Below, in pieces: positions 14,193-15,885 of a stretch of 15,885 nt of DNA. The notes beneath the pieces are model-generated. The model was not told the DNA's origin. It saw only the letters and a program-made list of their open reading frames with translations, and made no database searches. The stretch covers positions 1-15,885 of the forward strand of contig DATNIW010000035.1 in NCBI GenBank assembly GCA_035604215.1, given 5' to 3'. The position numbers and the translations under genes were made by a program. Source of the stretch: UBA5070 sp035604215 (GTDB taxonomy: Bacteria > Fibrobacterota > Fibrobacteria > UBA5070). The first letter of the stretch is position 1, and each line of letters opens with the position of its first letter.

Positions 14193-15179
14193 ATGAAGAC
14201 CGGATTCTCCTACTTCGGAGTGAGGCGAGTCGAACATGTGCGCGCCGATCTGGCGGCGATGCGGGAAGAGGGTTGCACCCAGGTCCTCCATACCTGGAGC
14301 GAGGAAGACCTCTCCTACTACGGCGAGACCATGGCCAGGATCGTCGACGAAAGCCATCTCCTCGGACTCGACGTCTACGCCAACGCCTGGGGGGTGGGCC
14401 GGGTGTTCGGGGGCGAGGCGAATTCGGAACTTTCCGCGCGCAATCCGGGCTCCTGCCAGATCATGTCCACGGGGGAACCCGTGGCGGCCATCTGTCCCAA
14501 CCACCCCGCGTTCGTCGAGTACATGGATGGATGGATCGACACCGTGTGCGCGGCCGGAGTGGACACCGTCTTCTGGGACGAGCCCCATTTCTTCTTCCGG
14601 AAGGGTCGTGCCGGGGAATGGGCCTGCCGATGCGCGGCGTGTCGATCCCTCTACTCGGACCGGTTCGGAACGGACATGCCCGTCCTTCCCTGTCCGGAGA
14701 TCTCGCTGTTTCGACAAGAACGTCTCCTGGGCCTCCTGGAACGTTGGACCGCGATGGTCCATGCCCGAGGACGGCGGAACAACGTGTGCCTGTTGCCGGA
14801 CACCTTCGACGCAGGCCTCCCCGATTGGGACGCGGTGGCGTCCCTGCCCGCACTCGACGAATTGTCCACGGATCCCTATTGGCTGGACGACGATCCCCTG
14901 GACAAGGTGGTGGTGGATTACACGCTCTATTCCAACCGACTGGTGGAAATCTGCAAGCTCCACGACCTGGAGCCCCAGATGTGGCTCAAGCTCTACCGGA
15001 TCCGGGCGGGCACGGAACATTACGCACCCGCGGCGGCCGAGATCGCCCGTGCCGCCGGCATCGCGAACCTGATGGCCTGGTCCTGGCGCGGTTCCGACGC
15101 GATGTCCTGGTTGCGTTCGGACGACCCCCCCGCCACGCATGCCGCGATGGTCTCCGCCTTCCGCCGGATTTCGGTGTGA
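14193..15179 (+). CDS. Putative TIM-barrel, glycoside-hydrolase-like protein of unknown function
   Basis: Soluble protein of 328 residues with no signal peptide, so probably cytoplasmic. Alternating strands and helices suggest a (beta/alpha)8 barrel: GFSYFGVRRVEHVRADLAAM at the start, LGLDVYANAWGVGRVFGGE (58-76), GVDTVFWDEPHFFF (122-135), and GIANLMAWSWRGSDA near the end. The WDEPHF segment at a strand end, followed by a CRCAACRSLY cysteine cluster (145-154), is like the strand-4 region of several uncharacterised glycoside-hydrolase-like families, where the acidic pair sits in the active site. Substrate and activity are not known. Its stop overlaps the GTG of the ABC ATPase (GTGA), so the two are probably co-translated. 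No strong Shine-Dalgarno precedes ATG 14193. Confidence 0.68.
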   Translation: MKTGFSYFGVRRVEHVRADLAAMREEGCTQVLHTWSEEDLSYYGETMARIVDESHLLGLDVYANAWGVGRVFGGEANSELSARNPGSCQIMSTGEPVAAICPNHPAFVEYMDGWIDTVCAAGVDTVFWDEPHFFFRKGRAGEWACRCAACRSLYSDRFGTDMPVLPCPEISLFRQERLLGLLERWTAMVHARGRRNNVCLLPDTFDAGLPDWDAVASLPALDELSTDPYWLDDDPLDKVVVDYTLYSNRLVEICKLHDLEPQMWLKLYRIRAGTEHYAPAAAEIARAAGIANLMAWSWRGSDAMSWLRSDDPPATHAAMVSAFRRISV

Positions 15180-15885
15180 CGCTCCCCATCGCCTGCCGAA
15201 ACCTCCGGTTGCGCAGGGACGGCCTGCCTGTCTTGGACTTGCCCGACTGGACCGTGCGATCCGGCGAGCGCTGGGTGGTCCTTGGTCCGAACGGCTGTGG
15301 AAAGACGTCCCTCGTTCTCGCGCTGCTCGGACGGCTGCATCCCTGGGAAGGTGACATCTCCATCCTCGGATTGACTCCCGGAAACGACGACATCCAGCCC
15401 TTGCGTACTCGAGTGGGCTTTTGCGGCGACGCGTTGGAGCCCTTGGTGGATCCACCCACCACCTGCTTGGAATTGGTTTCCACCGCCTTTGTCGGTACTC
15501 TTGGAGTTCGGTTCGATCAGCCCAGTCGAGCCCAGATTTCCCGTTCCCGGAGGGAACTTGCCGCTTGGGGTCTCGGCGGAATGGAGTCCCGACCGATCCA
15601 CAGGCTTTCCCTCGGCCAGCGTCGGAGGGCCTGGCTGGCACGCGCGTTGGCCCCGGAGCCGGAACTCCTCGCGTTGGACGAACCCTGCGCCGGTCTCGAT
15701 CCCGCTGCACGCGAGGACCTCGTGGAACATCTGGAAGCGCTGGTCCTGCGACGTCCCGATCTTCCCATCGTGCTGGTCACCCATCACGTGGAGGAAATCC
15801 CCCCCTCGTTCACCCATGCCCTGCTACTGCAGGATGGTCGTCCGCTTTCCCAAGGTCCTTTGGCCAAGACCCTGGATTCAGGCGC
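15176..15885 (+). CDS. ABC transporter ATP-binding protein, YlmA-like (3' end outside window)
   Basis: The first 236 residues of an ABC ATPase; the frame is open to the right edge, and the family's usual length near 260 means most of it is present. Walker A is GPNGCGKTS (37-45), the signature LSLGQRRR (144-151), Walker B ELLALDEP (163-170) with Glu169, and the H-loop is His203 in VTHHVEEIPPSFTHALLL. The DEPCAGLDPAARE and THHVEEIPP segments match the stand-alone YlmA-type ATPases as I know them. The Q-loop lacks an obvious Gln (GFCGDALEP, 81-89). No permease is visible in the window; one could lie to the right, or the protein may act outside transport. The start is GTG 15176, overlapping the stop of the TIM-barrel gene. 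Confidence 0.88.
   Translation, partial: MTLPIACRNLRLRRDGLPVLDLPDWTVRSGERWVVLGPNGCGKTSLVLALLGRLHPWEGDISILGLTPGNDDIQPLRTRVGFCGDALEPLVDPPTTCLELVSTAFVGTLGVRFDQPSRAQISRSRRELAAWGLGGMESRPIHRLSLGQRRRAWLARALAPEPELLALDEPCAGLDPAAREDLVEHLEALVLRRPDLPIVLVTHHVEEIPPSFTHALLLQDGRPLSQGPLAKTLDSG

Overview
The window is a high-GC, gene-dense stretch of chromosome from a Gram-negative (diderm) bacterium. That reading rests on a complete ADP-heptose branch (GmhB, HldD, HldE), an outer-membrane beta-barrel protein ending in Phe, and O-antigen/capsule export genes. The phylum cannot be fixed from the sequence. GTG starts and 4-bp stop/start overlaps are common. No tRNA, rRNA, CRISPR array, insertion sequence or phage gene was seen.

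Layout. (1) 1-3167, minus strand: a surface-polysaccharide operon read right to left, with a GT4 glycosyltransferase, a DUF707 glycosyltransferase-like protein, an ABC-2 permease (Wzm/KpsM type) and the first 27 codons of its ATPase (Wzt/KpsT type), cut by the window edge. (2) 3297-7757, plus strand, divergent from the first: a Wzx-like flippase, a GT4 enzyme, heptose-bisphosphate phosphatase GmhB and a second GT4 enzyme, plus two very small ORFs that may couple their translation. (3) 7780-9270, minus: an uncharacterised outer-membrane beta-barrel protein. (4) 9393-12684, plus: a GT9-like enzyme, hldD and hldE, tightly coupled. (5) 12709-14165, minus: trmL followed by an exported lipocalin-like protein. 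(6) 14193-15885, plus: a TIM-barrel protein of glycoside-hydrolase appearance coupled to a YlmA-like ABC ATPase that runs off the right edge.

How it fits together: GmhB, HldE and HldD supply ADP-L-glycero-beta-D-manno-heptose, and the five glycosyltransferase-like proteins probably build a heptose-containing core or O-polysaccharide. Two different export routes lie back to back, an ABC exporter and a flippase. The barrel and lipocalin-like proteins are envelope proteins inserted antisense to the sugar genes, and their link to the glycan is only positional. The least understood parts are the barrel protein, the lipocalin-like protein, the TIM-barrel/ATPase pair, and the junction around 6032-6103 where gmhB appears to start at CTG.
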